This document shows, in pieces, positions 1-7,846 of a stretch of DNA of 16,728 nt. Origin of the DNA: Rickettsia typhi (GTDB lineage: Bacteria; Pseudomonadota; Alphaproteobacteria; Rickettsiales; Rickettsiaceae); the NCBI GenBank assembly GCA_945878545.1, contig CAMCTQ010000013.1:1-16728 (forward strand). The letters are read 5' to 3'. The notes beneath the pieces are model-generated. The model did not search any database, was not told the origin of the DNA, and saw only the letters and a list, made by a program, of their open reading frames with translations. Numbering within the stretch: position 1 is the stretch's first letter; each line of letters starts with the position of its first letter. The translations under genes were made by a program, and so were the position numbers.

Positions 1-81
1 ACAGTTACCGTTATCGTAACTTAGTAAAACGCTAAAAAGTTATTCTAAAAAGGTCACTAATTAACAACGGTAGTAGCTAAA

Positions 82-312
82 ATGACTTATAAACAAAACA
101 CCGACTTGCCTAAAGGAGTAAGGAATAATTTACCCTTTCATGCTCAAGACATATACAGAGAAGCTTTTAATCACGCATGGGAACAATATGAGTCACCGGA
201 TAAGAGAAGAGATCCAAGTGAATCTCAAGAACAGGTGGCACACAAAGTTGCATGGGCAGCGGTCGAAAAAAAATATAAAAAAAACTCTGAGGGAAAATGG
301 TTGCCAATTTAA
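82..312 (+). CDS. ChaB-like small protein
   Basis: This 76-residue protein matches the ChaB family pattern almost end to end. Near the N-terminus it has LPKGVRNNLPFHAQDIYREA, followed by FNHAWEQY. In the C-terminal half it has VAHKVAWAAVEKKY and a final GKW. ChaB was named as a putative regulator of the cation antiporter ChaA in E. coli, but its biochemical role is poorly defined; the fold is a compact alpha/beta domain. No chaA is visible here, so the name describes family membership only. No signal peptide or membrane segment is seen, so it is probably cytosolic. The start lacks a clear Shine-Dalgarno sequence (GGTAGTAGCTAAA precedes the ATG), but the family N-terminus begins a few residues later, which supports it. 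It ends about 50 bases before the next promoter and looks like an independent unit. Family assignment is confident; function is unknown. Confidence 0.85.
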   Translation: MTYKQNTDLPKGVRNNLPFHAQDIYREAFNHAWEQYESPDKRRDPSESQEQVAHKVAWAAVEKKYKKNSEGKWLPI

Positions 313-360
313 ATAGAAATTACTGTTAGCTTAATAAACGGCTTCTTAATAATTTTTCCC

Positions 361-389
361 TTGACAGATTCTCAATAACATTGTACTAT
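361..389 (+). promoter_or_regulatory. sigma70-type promoter of the trpR-like/trpX unit
   Basis: A perfect TTGACA -35 box (361-366) is followed by a 17-base spacer and a TACTAT -10 box (384-389). Transcription would start near 396, about 34 bases before the ATG at 430. It is one of the best promoter matches in the window and lies directly upstream of the TrpR-type gene. The -10 box sits inside a palindrome (383-408), so the promoter is probably repressible. It is predicted from sequence only. Confidence 0.75.
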
Positions 390-408
390 CATACTAATAT
401 AGTAGTAC
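383..408 (+). promoter_or_regulatory. candidate TrpR-family operator
   Basis: A 26-base imperfect palindrome has outer half-sites GTACTA (383-388) and TAGTAC (403-408). Nested inside is a second perfect palindrome, TACTA-ATA-TAGTA (392-404). The half-sites resemble the GTACTAGT arms of the E. coli TrpR operator, but the spacing is wider. The palindrome covers the -10 box and the predicted transcription start, the classic position for autorepression by the protein encoded 22 bases downstream. The symmetry is seen directly; binding is inferred. Confidence 0.5.
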
Positions 409-429
409 ATCAATGGGTAAAATATTATT

Positions 430-717
430 ATGAACGATGATCACCACAGAAACCTACTAGAATTATACGACGCTATTTTAAAACTGGATAACAAGAGTGA
501 AGTTAAGAATTTTTTTGCTGATTTGTGTACCCCAGCTGAGTTAAAGGCCCTGCAAGAGAGATGGAAAGTTTGTCAACTTTTGGAGCGTGGAGATTTATCT
601 TATCGAGATATTCAAAAAATTACTAAAGCAAGTTTAACAACGATTGGCCGGGTTTCAAGGTTTTTAAAAGAAGAAAATTATCATGGATATAGGACTATTT
701 TGCAAAAAATTAAATAA
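430..717 (+). CDS. YerC/YecD-type TrpR-family transcriptional regulator
   Basis: This 95-residue protein has the Trp repressor fold signature. An N-terminal helical part (about 1-30) is followed by FFADLCTPAELKALQERWKV (about 29-48), which matches the 'LLTPdEreaLgeRwrI' core of TrpR. The helix-turn-helix follows at about 56-80 (LSYRDIQKITKASLTTIGRVSRFL). It belongs to the YerC/YecD branch, whose members are DNA-binding but not all proven to sense tryptophan. It is full length for the branch. An excellent promoter with an overlapping palindrome lies directly upstream, suggesting autoregulation. The next gene, a TrpX-type substrate-binding protein, starts 18 bases after the stop, so the two are almost certainly cotranscribed. 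No strong Shine-Dalgarno sequence precedes the ATG. The family is confident; an aromatic amino-acid corepressor is inferred from context. Confidence 0.88.
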   Translation: MNDDHHRNLLELYDAILKLDNKSEVKNFFADLCTPAELKALQERWKVCQLLERGDLSYRDIQKITKASLTTIGRVSRFLKEENYHGYRTILQKIK

Positions 718-735
718 AAGTATGTTGGAATAAAA

Positions 736-1713
736 ATGTTTAAAAAGATCTCAAAATTACTTCTCATTATTAGTTTATTACTAAATTTCGCAGATTTGGC
801 TGCTGCAAAACAAAACAAAAAAACTAGGGTTTATGTAAGCCAATTTGCCAAACACCCAGCTCTTGATGCCACTACTTCTGGTATTGTTGATGGGTTGAAA
901 GATGCTGGGTTTGATAATTCTAATCTCGATATTCAAGTTGAGTATGCTCAAGCAAGCGTAGCACTAGCTCAGGCAATCGCCAGTAAGTTTGTAAGTAAAA
1001 ATCCCGATGTTGTAGTCGGTATTGCCACAGTCTCTTCACAGTCCTTTATGAAATATGTAAAGGATAAAAAAGTTAAGTTGGTTTTTTCCTCTGTTACTGA
1101 TCCATTAGGTGCTAATTTAGTAAACAACCTAAATAATTCAGGTGAATTTGTTACTGGTGTATCAAATTACATTGCATTAGAACCGCAATTAGAGATGTTC
1201 AAAAAAATCAAACCTAATATGAAAACTTTAGGATTCCTCTATAATCCAAGTGAAGCAAATTCAGTTAGTTTAATCAAAAACCTTGAAGAAATCTGTCCTA
1301 AGTTTGGAATAAAATTGGTAACACAAGTTGCAAGTCAAACATCTGAAGTTATGCAAGCTACACAAAAGTTAGCAAGTACAGTTGATGCAATTTTCATCAG
1401 TAATGATAGTACAGCTTTAAGTGCTATACAAATAATCGTCAAGGTTGCTAAAGATCAGAAAATTCCAGTGTTTGTTAGTGATACAGACATAGTAAAAGAT
1501 GGCCCACTTGCTGCCCTTGGTCCAAACCAATACGAAATCGGCAAGCAGACTGCTGCCATTATTGTACGAGTCATAAATGGTGAAGAAATAAGTAAAATTC
1601 CAACTCAATTTCCAGTAAAAACTGAGCTTTATATCAATCTAAAAACAGCTAAAGAGCTTGGTATTACAATTCCTCAGGAATTGTTGAGTAATGCTGACAA
1701 GATAATTAAATAA
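736..1713 (+). CDS. TrpX-type ABC transporter substrate-binding protein
   Basis: This 325-residue exported protein has a Sec signal peptide: KK near the start, a hydrophobic stretch at about 8-21, and a likely cut after LAAA at residue 24. There is no lipobox cysteine. The mature part fits the ABC_sub_bind family (TrpX-like, type I periplasmic binding fold): IVDGLKDAGFDNSNLDIQVE near the N-terminus, then VVVGIATVSSQSF, FSSVTDPLGANLV, TLGFLYNPSEANS, IFISNDSTALSAI and PVFVSDTDIVKDG. Family members bind tryptophan, tyrosine or related ligands in the periplasm and hand them to a TrpY/TrpZ-like permease and ATPase. Neither partner is adjacent; the next gene is convergent mrp. Pairing with a TrpR-type regulator supports an aromatic ligand, but the specificity is inferred. 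It would be translated from the regulator's transcript; a weak GGA precedes the start. Confidence 0.85.
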   Translation: MFKKISKLLLIISLLLNFADLAAAKQNKKTRVYVSQFAKHPALDATTSGIVDGLKDAGFDNSNLDIQVEYAQASVALAQAIASKFVSKNPDVVVGIATVSSQSFMKYVKDKKVKLVFSSVTDPLGANLVNNLNNSGEFVTGVSNYIALEPQLEMFKKIKPNMKTLGFLYNPSEANSVSLIKNLEEICPKFGIKLVTQVASQTSEVMQATQKLASTVDAIFISNDSTALSAIQIIVKVAKDQKIPVFVSDTDIVKDGPLAALGPNQYEIGKQTAAIIVRVINGEEISKIPTQFPVKTELYINLKTAKELGITIPQELLSNADKIIK

Positions 1714-1727
1714 TTATAAAGAGAAGC

Positions 1728-1767
1728 ACTTTAATTTTCTAAATTTTAAAATCTAATAAATTAAAGT
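1728..1767. terminator. AT-rich bidirectional hairpin between trpX and mrp
   Basis: ACTTTAATTT (1728-1737) is the exact reverse complement of AAATTAAAGT (1758-1767), giving a 10-base stem with a 20-base loop. It lies between two convergent genes and overlaps the last codons of mrp. The stem is almost entirely A-T and no clean T-tract follows, so it is at best a weak terminator. Confidence 0.35.
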
Positions 1768-2731
1768 ATTTTTGAAGAGATTCTCCCTTGTCACATGCCT
1801 CAGCTAATCCTGTGTTTAAAGGTATTTTAGCTAAAAGTGGAATATTATAATCTGTGGATATTTGATTGCCACTACTACCTGAAAATATGTTTATTTTTTC
1901 CGAAGAATTTGGCACGATGTAGTAGCTCATATTCTCAATTATTCCTATTATTGGTACAGCAAATTTTTTATATAAATTTATAGCTCTTTGCACATCAATT
2001 GCTGAAATTTTTTGTGGCGTTGTGACCATTATTACCCCAGAAACAAGATAATTCTGTAGCAAGCTTAAATGTATATCGCCAGTACCAGGGGGGGTATCAA
2101 CTATCAAATAATCAAGTTTTCCCCAATCTGTCAAAGAAATCAACTGATACAGAGCTTTACTAGTCATAGGGCCACGCCAGCTGATTGATGATAAAGGATC
2201 AGTAATAAAGCCAATTGAGTTTATTTTTACATTATGATTATAAAGCGGGATCATTCTTTTGTTTAAAAGTTCTGGTTTACCACTTGATGCAAATATATTT
2301 GGTATGGAAGGGCCATAAATATCTGCATCAAGTAAACCAATTTTTTTCCCCTGACTAGCTAATTTTTGAGCAAGAAGTGCTGATATAGTCGATTTTCCTA
2401 CGCCTCCCTTACCAGCAGCTACCAAAATTACTTTGTCAATATTATCAAGTATTATTTTAGAGCTTTGGTCTTTTTGTGATTTTTGTTTGCTTTCTGAGCT
2501 TGTTAAAACAATGTTAATTTTACCAATATCAGCAATCTCTTGCAACTCAGTTATTATAAGCTCTCTAACTCTTTTCGCCTCTGCCAAATCAATCCCATCA
2601 ATATCTATAGAAAAACCAATATCTTTGTCTTTTATAATTATTTCGGAAGATCGGTCTATAACCTTAGAATTGTCAGAAAAGGCAATAGCAGCAATTTTCG
2701 TTTTAATTTGTGGTTTAATTAAGGTTGACAT
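1739..2731 (-). CDS. mrp: Mrp-type P-loop ATPase, iron-sulfur carrier family, lacking the CxxC
   Basis: This 330-residue protein has a divergent N-terminal MIP18/DUF59-like domain (about 1-80), a short polar linker, and a deviant Walker A P-loop, GKGGVGKST, at 107-115. Further family marks are DADIYGPSIPNIF (135-147), WRGPM (185-189), VDTPPGTGD (211-219) and TTPQ (237-240). Mrp/ApbC/Nbp35 proteins carry [4Fe-4S] clusters to apoproteins, normally bridged by a C-terminal CPxC. Here the equivalent segment after ENMSY (266-270) reads YIVPNSSEK, with V273 and S276 where the cysteines should be. The only cysteine visible nearby is C313 in EACDKG. The P-loop is intact, so ATPase function may persist while cluster carriage is doubtful. 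It is convergent with trpX and divergent from hflK across 88 bases. The family is confident; retained cluster-carrier activity is uncertain. Confidence 0.92.
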   Translation of the reverse strand: MSTLIKPQIKTKIAAIAFSDNSKVIDRSSEIIIKDKDIGFSIDIDGIDLAEAKRVRELIITELQEIADIGKINIVLTSSESKQKSQKDQSSKIILDNIDKVILVAAGKGGVGKSTISALLAQKLASQGKKIGLLDADIYGPSIPNIFASSGKPELLNKRMIPLYNHNVKINSIGFITDPLSSISWRGPMTSKALYQLISLTDWGKLDYLIVDTPPGTGDIHLSLLQNYLVSGVIMVTTPQKISAIDVQRAINLYKKFAVPIIGIIENMSYYIVPNSSEKINIFSGSSGNQISTDYNIPLLAKIPLNTGLAEACDKGESLQKYFNLLDFKI

Positions 2732-2733
2732 AC

Positions 2734-2761
2734 TTGCAATATTAAATAATCTTACTATATT
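2734..2761 (+). promoter_or_regulatory. possible hflK operon promoter
   Basis: TTGCAA (2734-2739) and TATATT (2756-2761) are separated by 16 bases in the AT-rich mrp/hflK divergent gap. The predicted start would be about 50 bases upstream of hflK. The region is so AT-rich that chance matches are likely. A nearby TTGACA (2725-2730) has no properly spaced -10 box. Confidence 0.3.
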
Positions 2762-2819
2762 ATTAAATGGTCGATTCGTCTCTATAAACTACTTAAACAT
2801 CTAAACTATAGTTCAAATA

Positions 2820-3884
2820 ATGACAAATAAAATATATAATCTAATTTTTAAAAAATCCCCTTGGGAAGATTTCGAACCAAAGGAAAACATTTTTACTAAG
2901 AAACGCAAGGATCAATTTAACTTTGATAATTTTCAATTCAACTTTAATGGCAAATCATTAATTTGGGTTGCAGTAGGCATTACATTATTGTGGCTTGCAA
3001 ATGGTTTTTACAAAGTAGAAGAAGGAGAAGAAGCTGCTATCATTAGATTTGGTAAATTTCATAGGAAAGCCATGCCAGGTTTAAATTATAAATTGCCTAG
3101 CCCATTTGAAATTGTAGAAATAGAGAAAGTCGCACAATCCAGAAGAATAGAGATTGGCTACAGATCCAATGGAAAGTCTAGAAATAACGCCGGAGCAGAC
3201 TTAAGCAAAGATAGAGATGTTGCGGCTGAAAGCATTATGCTAACTGGTGACGAGAATATTATTGAGTTAAATGTGGACGTAATGTGGCACATATCCAATT
3301 TATCTGATTATCTATTCAATGTTACCGATCCAGAAGAAGCTGTAAAGGCTGTCTCAGAAAGCGCTATCAGGGAAGTGATAGGAAACATACCAATTGCCTC
3401 AGTACTTTCCAACCAGAAGCAAGAAATTGCTGATAAAATTGAAGGTCTAATAAAGCAAATTTTAGAACAATACAAAAGTGGTGTTGCTATAGAACAAGTA
3501 AAACTTTTAAAAGCTGAGCCTCCTAAAGAAGCCATCCAGGCTTATAGAGATGTGCAAACAGCAAAAGCAGACAAGGAAAAAGAAATTAATGAAGCACAAT
3601 CCTATAGGAATAACATTTTGCCAAAAGCTAGAGGAGAAGCGGCAAAAGTTTATGAGGAGTCTGAAGGGTATAAAGCAGAGGTAATCGCCAAAGCTGAAGG
3701 TGATGCTTCAAGATTTACTGCAATATATAATGAGTATTTATTAAATAAAGAAATAACCCGTAATAGGCTATATTTAGATGCTTTGAAGGAAATCCTGTAC
3801 CAGTCTGATAAAGTAATAATGGGTGGCGATGGAATGCTCCCACATATGGCAGTAAAGCCTAAAGCTACGACGAGTAGCCAATAA
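2820..3884 (+). CDS. hflK: HflK, SPFH-domain subunit of the HflKC membrane complex
   Basis: This 354-residue protein has a cytoplasmic Asn/Phe-rich N-terminal part (PWEDFEP, then repeated NFDNFQFNFN), one membrane segment at about 46-63, then an SPFH/band 7 domain starting at VEEGEEAAIIRFGKF (66-80). That domain continues through DVMWHISNLSDYLFNV and VSESAIREVIGNIP. It is followed by a long helical stretch rich in Ala, Glu and Lys (KADKEKEINEAQSYRNNILP, then GEAAKVYEESEGYKAEVIAK). HflK and HflC build a large cage at the cytoplasmic membrane around FtsH and modulate its proteolysis. hflC follows 31 bases downstream and degP after that, forming an envelope quality-control run. Its length is slightly shorter than that of E. 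coli HflK. The ATG has no obvious Shine-Dalgarno sequence, which is usual in this window. Confidence 0.95.
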   Translation: MTNKIYNLIFKKSPWEDFEPKENIFTKKRKDQFNFDNFQFNFNGKSLIWVAVGITLLWLANGFYKVEEGEEAAIIRFGKFHRKAMPGLNYKLPSPFEIVEIEKVAQSRRIEIGYRSNGKSRNNAGADLSKDRDVAAESIMLTGDENIIELNVDVMWHISNLSDYLFNVTDPEEAVKAVSESAIREVIGNIPIASVLSNQKQEIADKIEGLIKQILEQYKSGVAIEQVKLLKAEPPKEAIQAYRDVQTAKADKEKEINEAQSYRNNILPKARGEAAKVYEESEGYKAEVIAKAEGDASRFTAIYNEYLLNKEITRNRLYLDALKEILYQSDKVIMGGDGMLPHMAVKPKATTSSQ

Positions 3885-3915
3885 GTTATAGAAATTAATA
3901 AGATATTATAAAATT

Positions 3916-4773
3916 ATGAATAAAATTTATTATGTTACATTTGCAGCATTTGGAATGCTGATGGTTCTGTCAGGATCTTTGTTTAGTGTTGATCAAAGAC
4001 AAAACGCTGTTGTATTCCAATTTGGTGAAGCTGTTAGAGTAATTGAGTCCCCTGGATTAAATATAAAAATTCCTTTCATTCAAAATGTACAGTTTTTTGA
4101 CAGAAGAATTTTGGATGTTAAAGCTGAGGCAAAAGAAGTAACTGCTTCAGACGAAAAAAGGGTAATTGTTGACGCTTTTGCAAAATTTAGGATCGTAAAT
4201 ACAGTTGAGTTTATTAAAACTGTGCATAACTATCAAGGCGCACAACTTCGTTTGAACAAGATTCTAGAATCAGCAATGCGTACTGTAATTGGTAAAGTTC
4301 CATTAAATACTCTTCTTACTGATAAAAGAGCAAATTTAATGTTACAAATAAGAGATCTAACCTATTCAGAGGCAAAGAATTTTGGGGTAGAAGTAATTGA
4401 TGTTAGGATTTTAAAGGCAGACTTACCTCCAGAAAACAGTACTGCTATTTATATGCGTATGCAAACTGATCGCGAAAAAGAAGCAAATCAAATTAGGGCT
4501 GAGGGAAACGAAGAAGCAGCAAGAATAAGATCTAAAGCTGACAAAGAAAGTAAAATAATCTTGGCTAACGCTTATATGGACTCTCAAAAAACTAAGGGAC
4601 TTGGAGATGCAGAAGCTGCGCATCTTTATAATCAAGCTTATTCAAAGGATCCAGAGTTTTTTAAGTTTTATGCTTCTTTAATTGCATATAAAGCATCATT
4701 ACCAAAGGAAAATACTCAGTTTGTTCTTTCTCCAGATTCTGAGTTTTTCAGATATCTAAAATTAGGGAAATAG
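3916..4773 (+). CDS. hflC: HflC, SPFH-domain subunit of the HflKC membrane complex
   Basis: This 285-residue protein has an N-terminal membrane anchor at about residues 5-24, followed at once by the SPFH entry FSVDQRQNAVVFQFGEAVRV and PGLNIKIPFIQNVQFFDRRI. The band 7 core continues through VDAFAKFRIVNTVEFIKTV and ESAMRTVIGKVPLNTLLTD. Next come a charged helical region (REKEANQIRAEGNEEAARIR) and the FYASLIAYKASLPKENTQFV tail typical of HflC. It is the obligate partner of the preceding hflK product and localises to the cytoplasmic membrane with most of its mass exposed to the periplasm. degP starts only 4 bases after its stop, so the two are cotranscribed and perhaps translationally coupled. 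Size is close to the family norm. The start lacks a Shine-Dalgarno sequence but is the only start giving an intact anchor. Confidence 0.95.
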   Translation: MNKIYYVTFAAFGMLMVLSGSLFSVDQRQNAVVFQFGEAVRVIESPGLNIKIPFIQNVQFFDRRILDVKAEAKEVTASDEKRVIVDAFAKFRIVNTVEFIKTVHNYQGAQLRLNKILESAMRTVIGKVPLNTLLTDKRANLMLQIRDLTYSEAKNFGVEVIDVRILKADLPPENSTAIYMRMQTDREKEANQIRAEGNEEAARIRSKADKESKIILANAYMDSQKTKGLGDAEAAHLYNQAYSKDPEFFKFYASLIAYKASLPKENTQFVLSPDSEFFRYLKLGK

Positions 4774-4777
4774 TTTT

Positions 4778-6241
4778 ATGAAAAAATATTTTATTGGGTT
4801 ATTTATTTTAATTACAATAATTGGAAATTTTTCTGGTACCATTGCTTCCGCTAACAAAGGACTGCCAATAACAAGCTTTGCTGACGTAGTAGAACCTTTA
4901 ATGCCAGCTGTGGTTAATATTTACACAGTAAAATATAATAAAAAGAAACAATCTAAAGATGGCCATTTACCAGAATTAATACCTTTTGAAGAATTTAGTG
5001 ACTTTTTCAGACAATTTAATATGCCTTTTGCGTTTGATTTATATTCTGGTCCAAGGGCTCTGTCTCTAGGATCAGGTTTCATTATTGACGAAACTGGATT
5101 AATAGTAACTAATCATCACGTTATCGCCGGATCAGATGAGATCCATGTAAAATTATCAGATAACACGGAACTACCAGCAGTAATAGTGGGTAGAGATCCA
5201 CAAACAGATCTAGCTCTAATAAAAATCAACCCTGCCAAAAAGTTACCTTTTGTTTCATTCGGCAATTCTACCGAAGCAAGAGTGGGGGACGTAGTGATAG
5301 CTATAGGAAACTCACTTGGTTTTGGTGGCACTGTTACCACAGGGATTATTTCTTCGAAAGGAAGAGACCTCGGCTCTGGTATGGATGAATTGGTTGATGA
5401 TTTTATTCAAACCGATGCAGCAATTAATACGGGAAATTCTGGTGGTCCACTTTTCAACATTGAAGGAAAAGTAATAGGTATTAATACATCAATTCCTGCC
5501 GTTGCTGGTGGTACTAACGTTGGAATTGGTTTTGCAATTCCGTCTAACAGGGCACAAAATATAGTTTATGAATTAAAGAAAAGTGGAAAAATAAGTCGTG
5601 GAAGGCTAGATATAGCAATCCAAGAAAATACTAAAGAACTATCGGAAGCATTAAATCTTGATAAAGATTATGGTGTGTTAGTGGTCGATGTTAAAGCCGG
5701 CGGTTCAGGCAACAAAGCTGGCTTAAAAAGAGGGGATTTGATACTTGAATTTAATGATAAAAAAGTTTTAAATTCAAGAAAATTACAATTGTTTGTAGCT
5801 GAAACTCAGGTTGGAGACGAAATAAAATTAACAATCATACGCGATGGGAAAAATATAAATCTCAAAGCTACAATTTCTGAAGTTATAGATGATAAAGAAG
5901 ATGAATCAGAAGTCAGTGTTAGTCCTTCTAAAACCATCAATAGTAAAAACCTATTGGAAAAATCTGACGTTGTTTTTACTAACTTAACTGAAGATTTAAA
6001 AAATAGGTTCAATCTTGACAAAAATGCTAATGGACTTTTCGTTACTGAACTAAAATCAGATGATCCAAACATTAAGTTAAGAGTTGGCGACATTGTTCTT
6101 GCCATTAACCAAGAGCCCATAAATGATATAGGTCAATTTGATTTAATATACAAAAAGTTAAAATCTAGTAATAAAAAAAATGCAATCTTGCTTGTAAAAA
6201 GAAGAGATTTTAGTATGTTTATGGTATTGCCAATTAAATAA
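4778..6241 (+). CDS. degP: DegP/HtrA periplasmic serine protease with two PDZ domains
   Basis: This 487-residue protein has a Sec signal peptide (KK at the start, hydrophobic at about 5-17, cut near IASA at 22-25), a trypsin-like protease domain and two PDZ domains. The catalytic triad is complete: His114 in TNHHVIAG, Asp144 in DPQTDLALIKI, and Ser221 in TGNSGGPL. PDZ1 covers about 277-365 (GVLVVDVKAGGSGNKAGLKRGDLILEFND) and PDZ2 about 395-485 (GLFVTELKSDDPNIKLRVGDIVLAINQ). The family degrades or refolds damaged proteins in the periplasm. An acidic Asp/Glu/Ser-rich linker joins the two PDZ domains. It follows hflC by 4 bases; AGGGA (4764-4768) lies at a suitable distance before the ATG. Placement beside hflKC makes this an envelope stress module. 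Length is normal for Do-type proteases. Confidence 0.96.
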   Translation: MKKYFIGLFILITIIGNFSGTIASANKGLPITSFADVVEPLMPAVVNIYTVKYNKKKQSKDGHLPELIPFEEFSDFFRQFNMPFAFDLYSGPRALSLGSGFIIDETGLIVTNHHVIAGSDEIHVKLSDNTELPAVIVGRDPQTDLALIKINPAKKLPFVSFGNSTEARVGDVVIAIGNSLGFGGTVTTGIISSKGRDLGSGMDELVDDFIQTDAAINTGNSGGPLFNIEGKVIGINTSIPAVAGGTNVGIGFAIPSNRAQNIVYELKKSGKISRGRLDIAIQENTKELSEALNLDKDYGVLVVDVKAGGSGNKAGLKRGDLILEFNDKKVLNSRKLQLFVAETQVGDEIKLTIIRDGKNINLKATISEVIDDKEDESEVSVSPSKTINSKNLLEKSDVVFTNLTEDLKNRFNLDKNANGLFVTELKSDDPNIKLRVGDIVLAINQEPINDIGQFDLIYKKLKSSNKKNAILLVKRRDFSMFMVLPIK

Positions 6242-6259
6242 TAATTTTAGAAAATTAAT

Positions 6260-7081
6260 ATGGAAAACATAGATAATCAGTTAGATAATATAGGTCTAAG
6301 CAATGATACGAATCCTGTAGCTGTGCTTAGTTTTTACAGTTTTGTAAATCTTCCTGAACTAGAAATTTTACTACCTAAAATCTTATTAATATCTAAAAAG
6401 AAGTATATAAGAGGTACTATAATTATTGCTCATGAAGGTTTTAATGGGTCTATTTCTGGAAAAGAAGATAACCTACATTTAGTTATTGAGGAATTAAGAA
6501 GTCTTACCAATCCAAAAGATATTAATATAAAAGTAAATTATTGTAGCACGCAACCATTTTCCAAAATCAAAGTAAAGATAAAAAATGAGATCGTTTCAAT
6601 GAAATCTGGAGAAATCGATGTAGAGAACTTAAAAGGTAACTATATTGAGACAACTGACTGGGATCAATTTATAAAAGGAAGTGATGTAGTAGTTGTAGAT
6701 ACAAGGAATAGCTACGAAGTAAAAGTAGGAAGTTTTCAGAAAGCTATAGATCCGCATACCGAGACTTTTAGGGAATTCCCTGAATGGGCTGAAAAAAATT
6801 CAGAGTTATTTAAAAATAAGAAAATAGCTATGTTCTGTACTGGCGGAATAAGATGTGAAAAATCTACAGCTTATATGAAAACACTTGGTTATGAGCAAGT
6901 GTTTCATCTCAGAGGTGGAATCTTACAATATCTTGAGGATACCAAAAACAAAAATGGTGCATGGACAGGAGATTGTTTTGTTTTTGATGACAGAGGCGCA
7001 GTTGATTCTGATTTATCACCTAGTGAGGGATACTGGGTTCAGAAAGGACAAACTGCCAAGAGTGTTAGCATAAATAAATGA
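6260..7081 (+). CDS. trhO: TrhO, rhodanese-domain tRNA uridine(34) hydroxylase (UPF0176)
   Basis: This 273-residue protein has an N-terminal acylphosphatase-like part typical of TrhO/YceA ([20 protein letters not shown], then [16 protein letters not shown] at about 52-67) and a rhodanese domain (about 125-235). The signature [15 protein letters not shown] includes C193 and C199, and [11 protein letters not shown] and [11 protein letters not shown] are both present. A C-terminal Cys-containing tail ([13 protein letters not shown]) follows. TrhO hydroxylates U34 of several tRNAs on the way to 5-methoxyuridine-type wobble modifications. It starts 18 bases after degP, and its stop overlaps the start of the next gene (ATGA at 7078-7081), so the two are likely translationally coupled. 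The N-terminus carries a short Asn-rich extension; a start further in is possible. The family is certain; the hydroxylase role is known from homologues. Confidence 0.93.
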   Translation: MENIDNQLDNIGLSNDTNPVAVLSFYSFVNLPELEILLPKILLISKKKYIRGTIIIAHEGFNGSISGKEDNLHLVIEELRSLTNPKDINIKVNYCSTQPFSKIKVKIKNEIVSMKSGEIDVENLKGNYIETTDWDQFIKGSDVVVVDTRNSYEVKVGSFQKAIDPHTETFREFPEWAEKNSELFKNKKIAMFCTGGIRCEKSTAYMKTLGYEQVFHLRGGILQYLEDTKNKNGAWTGDCFVFDDRGAVDSDLSPSEGYWVQKGQTAKSVSINK

Positions 7082-7707
7082 TGTCGATCAATTCTAGTCT
7101 GGTCAAAAAAATAGTCATAGTTACTAAGAGTAACCTGCTAGCTGATTCAATAAAATGTAATTTACCAAATATTGATTTTTTGTTTATTAGTAATAATTTA
7201 CAAAAGTCTATTGATTCCCACAGCAAAATTGATTTACTAATAATAGATTTTGACTGCCAAAAACCAGAAGCTATCCAGCAATATAAGATTAAAACCATTG
7301 TAACCATAACAAATGGAAATAAATTTTTAAAAGATGAAATAAAAATTTCAAAACCATTTAAGTTGAATAGTTTGCTAAAAATAATAGAAGGCACAAATAA
7401 TAGTAAAGATATTTTTTGTGTAATTAATGATGATTTTATTTACAATGAAAGATTACGCACATTAAATTCACAAGAAAAATTGATCAAGTTAACAGAAAAA
7501 GAAAATGATATTTTCAAATTTATGTTACTCAGCCCAGATTACAAAATTAAAAAAGAATCGCTTTTAAAAAACATTTGGAAATATCATGAAAATAGCGAGT
7601 CTTCTACGGTAGATACTCATCTTTACAAACTTAAAATAAAACTTCCCGATGAAATGCTACAATTAAGAAATAATATCTGCCAATTAAATATAAAAACACT
7701 AATGTAA
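7078..7707 (+). CDS. OmpR/PhoB-like regulator with degenerate receiver
   Basis: This 209-residue protein has a receiver-like N-terminal domain (about 9-105) and a winged-helix C-terminal domain (about 130-205). The receiver keeps [15 protein letters not shown], a strand ending in Asp (LLIIDFD, D57 or D59) and SKPF (K92-P93). The paired acidic residues after strand 1 are replaced by TKS, so phosphorylation is doubtful. The effector domain shows the trans_reg_C pattern: [40 protein letters not shown], then [12 protein letters not shown]. No histidine kinase is adjacent. Its start overlaps the trhO stop by 4 bases, implying coupled translation. It ends 28 bases before a strong bidirectional terminator. 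It may be a phosphorylation-independent regulator, but its targets cannot be read from the sequence. Confidence 0.78.
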   Translation: MMSINSSLVKKIVIVTKSNLLADSIKCNLPNIDFLFISNNLQKSIDSHSKIDLLIIDFDCQKPEAIQQYKIKTIVTITNGNKFLKDEIKISKPFKLNSLLKIIEGTNNSKDIFCVINDDFIYNERLRTLNSQEKLIKLTEKENDIFKFMLLSPDYKIKKESLLKNIWKYHENSESSTVDTHLYKLKIKLPDEMLQLRNNICQLNIKTLM

Positions 7708-7734
7708 TCCGATTCGTGGTACATCTACTGTTGT

Positions 7735-7769
7735 TTTATAATAACCGCCATCATAGCGGTTATTATAAA
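7735..7769. terminator. strong bidirectional terminator hairpin
   Basis: A perfect 14-base stem pairs 7735-7748 with 7756-7769 around the 7-base loop CATCATA. The core is ATAACCGC/GCGGTTAT, flanked by an A/T stretch that gives U-rich tails on both strands. It separates the regulator gene on the + strand from the convergent gene ending at 7847 and probably stops transcription from both sides. Confidence 0.85.
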
Positions 7770-7846
7770 TTTTGGAGACTTACTGTGCTTGAATAAACTA
7801 ATAAAGATTCAATAACACCTAACTGGAAACGCTGTTTCCACATTAA

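Noticed and set aside
3..21. Hairpin AGTTAC/GTAACT with a 7-base loop at the left edge, as a terminator.
   Set aside because: The stem is only 6 bases and no T-tract follows; nothing upstream is visible to judge it.
313..360. Attenuator or terminator between the ChaB-like gene and the TrpR-like promoter.
   Set aside because: Only a direct repeat of CTTAATAA is seen, with no stem of useful length.
2433..2804. Hydrophobic + strand ORF of 123 codons opposite the mrp N-terminus.
   Set aside because: It is antisense to a well-supported gene, with no ribosome site and no recognisable family.
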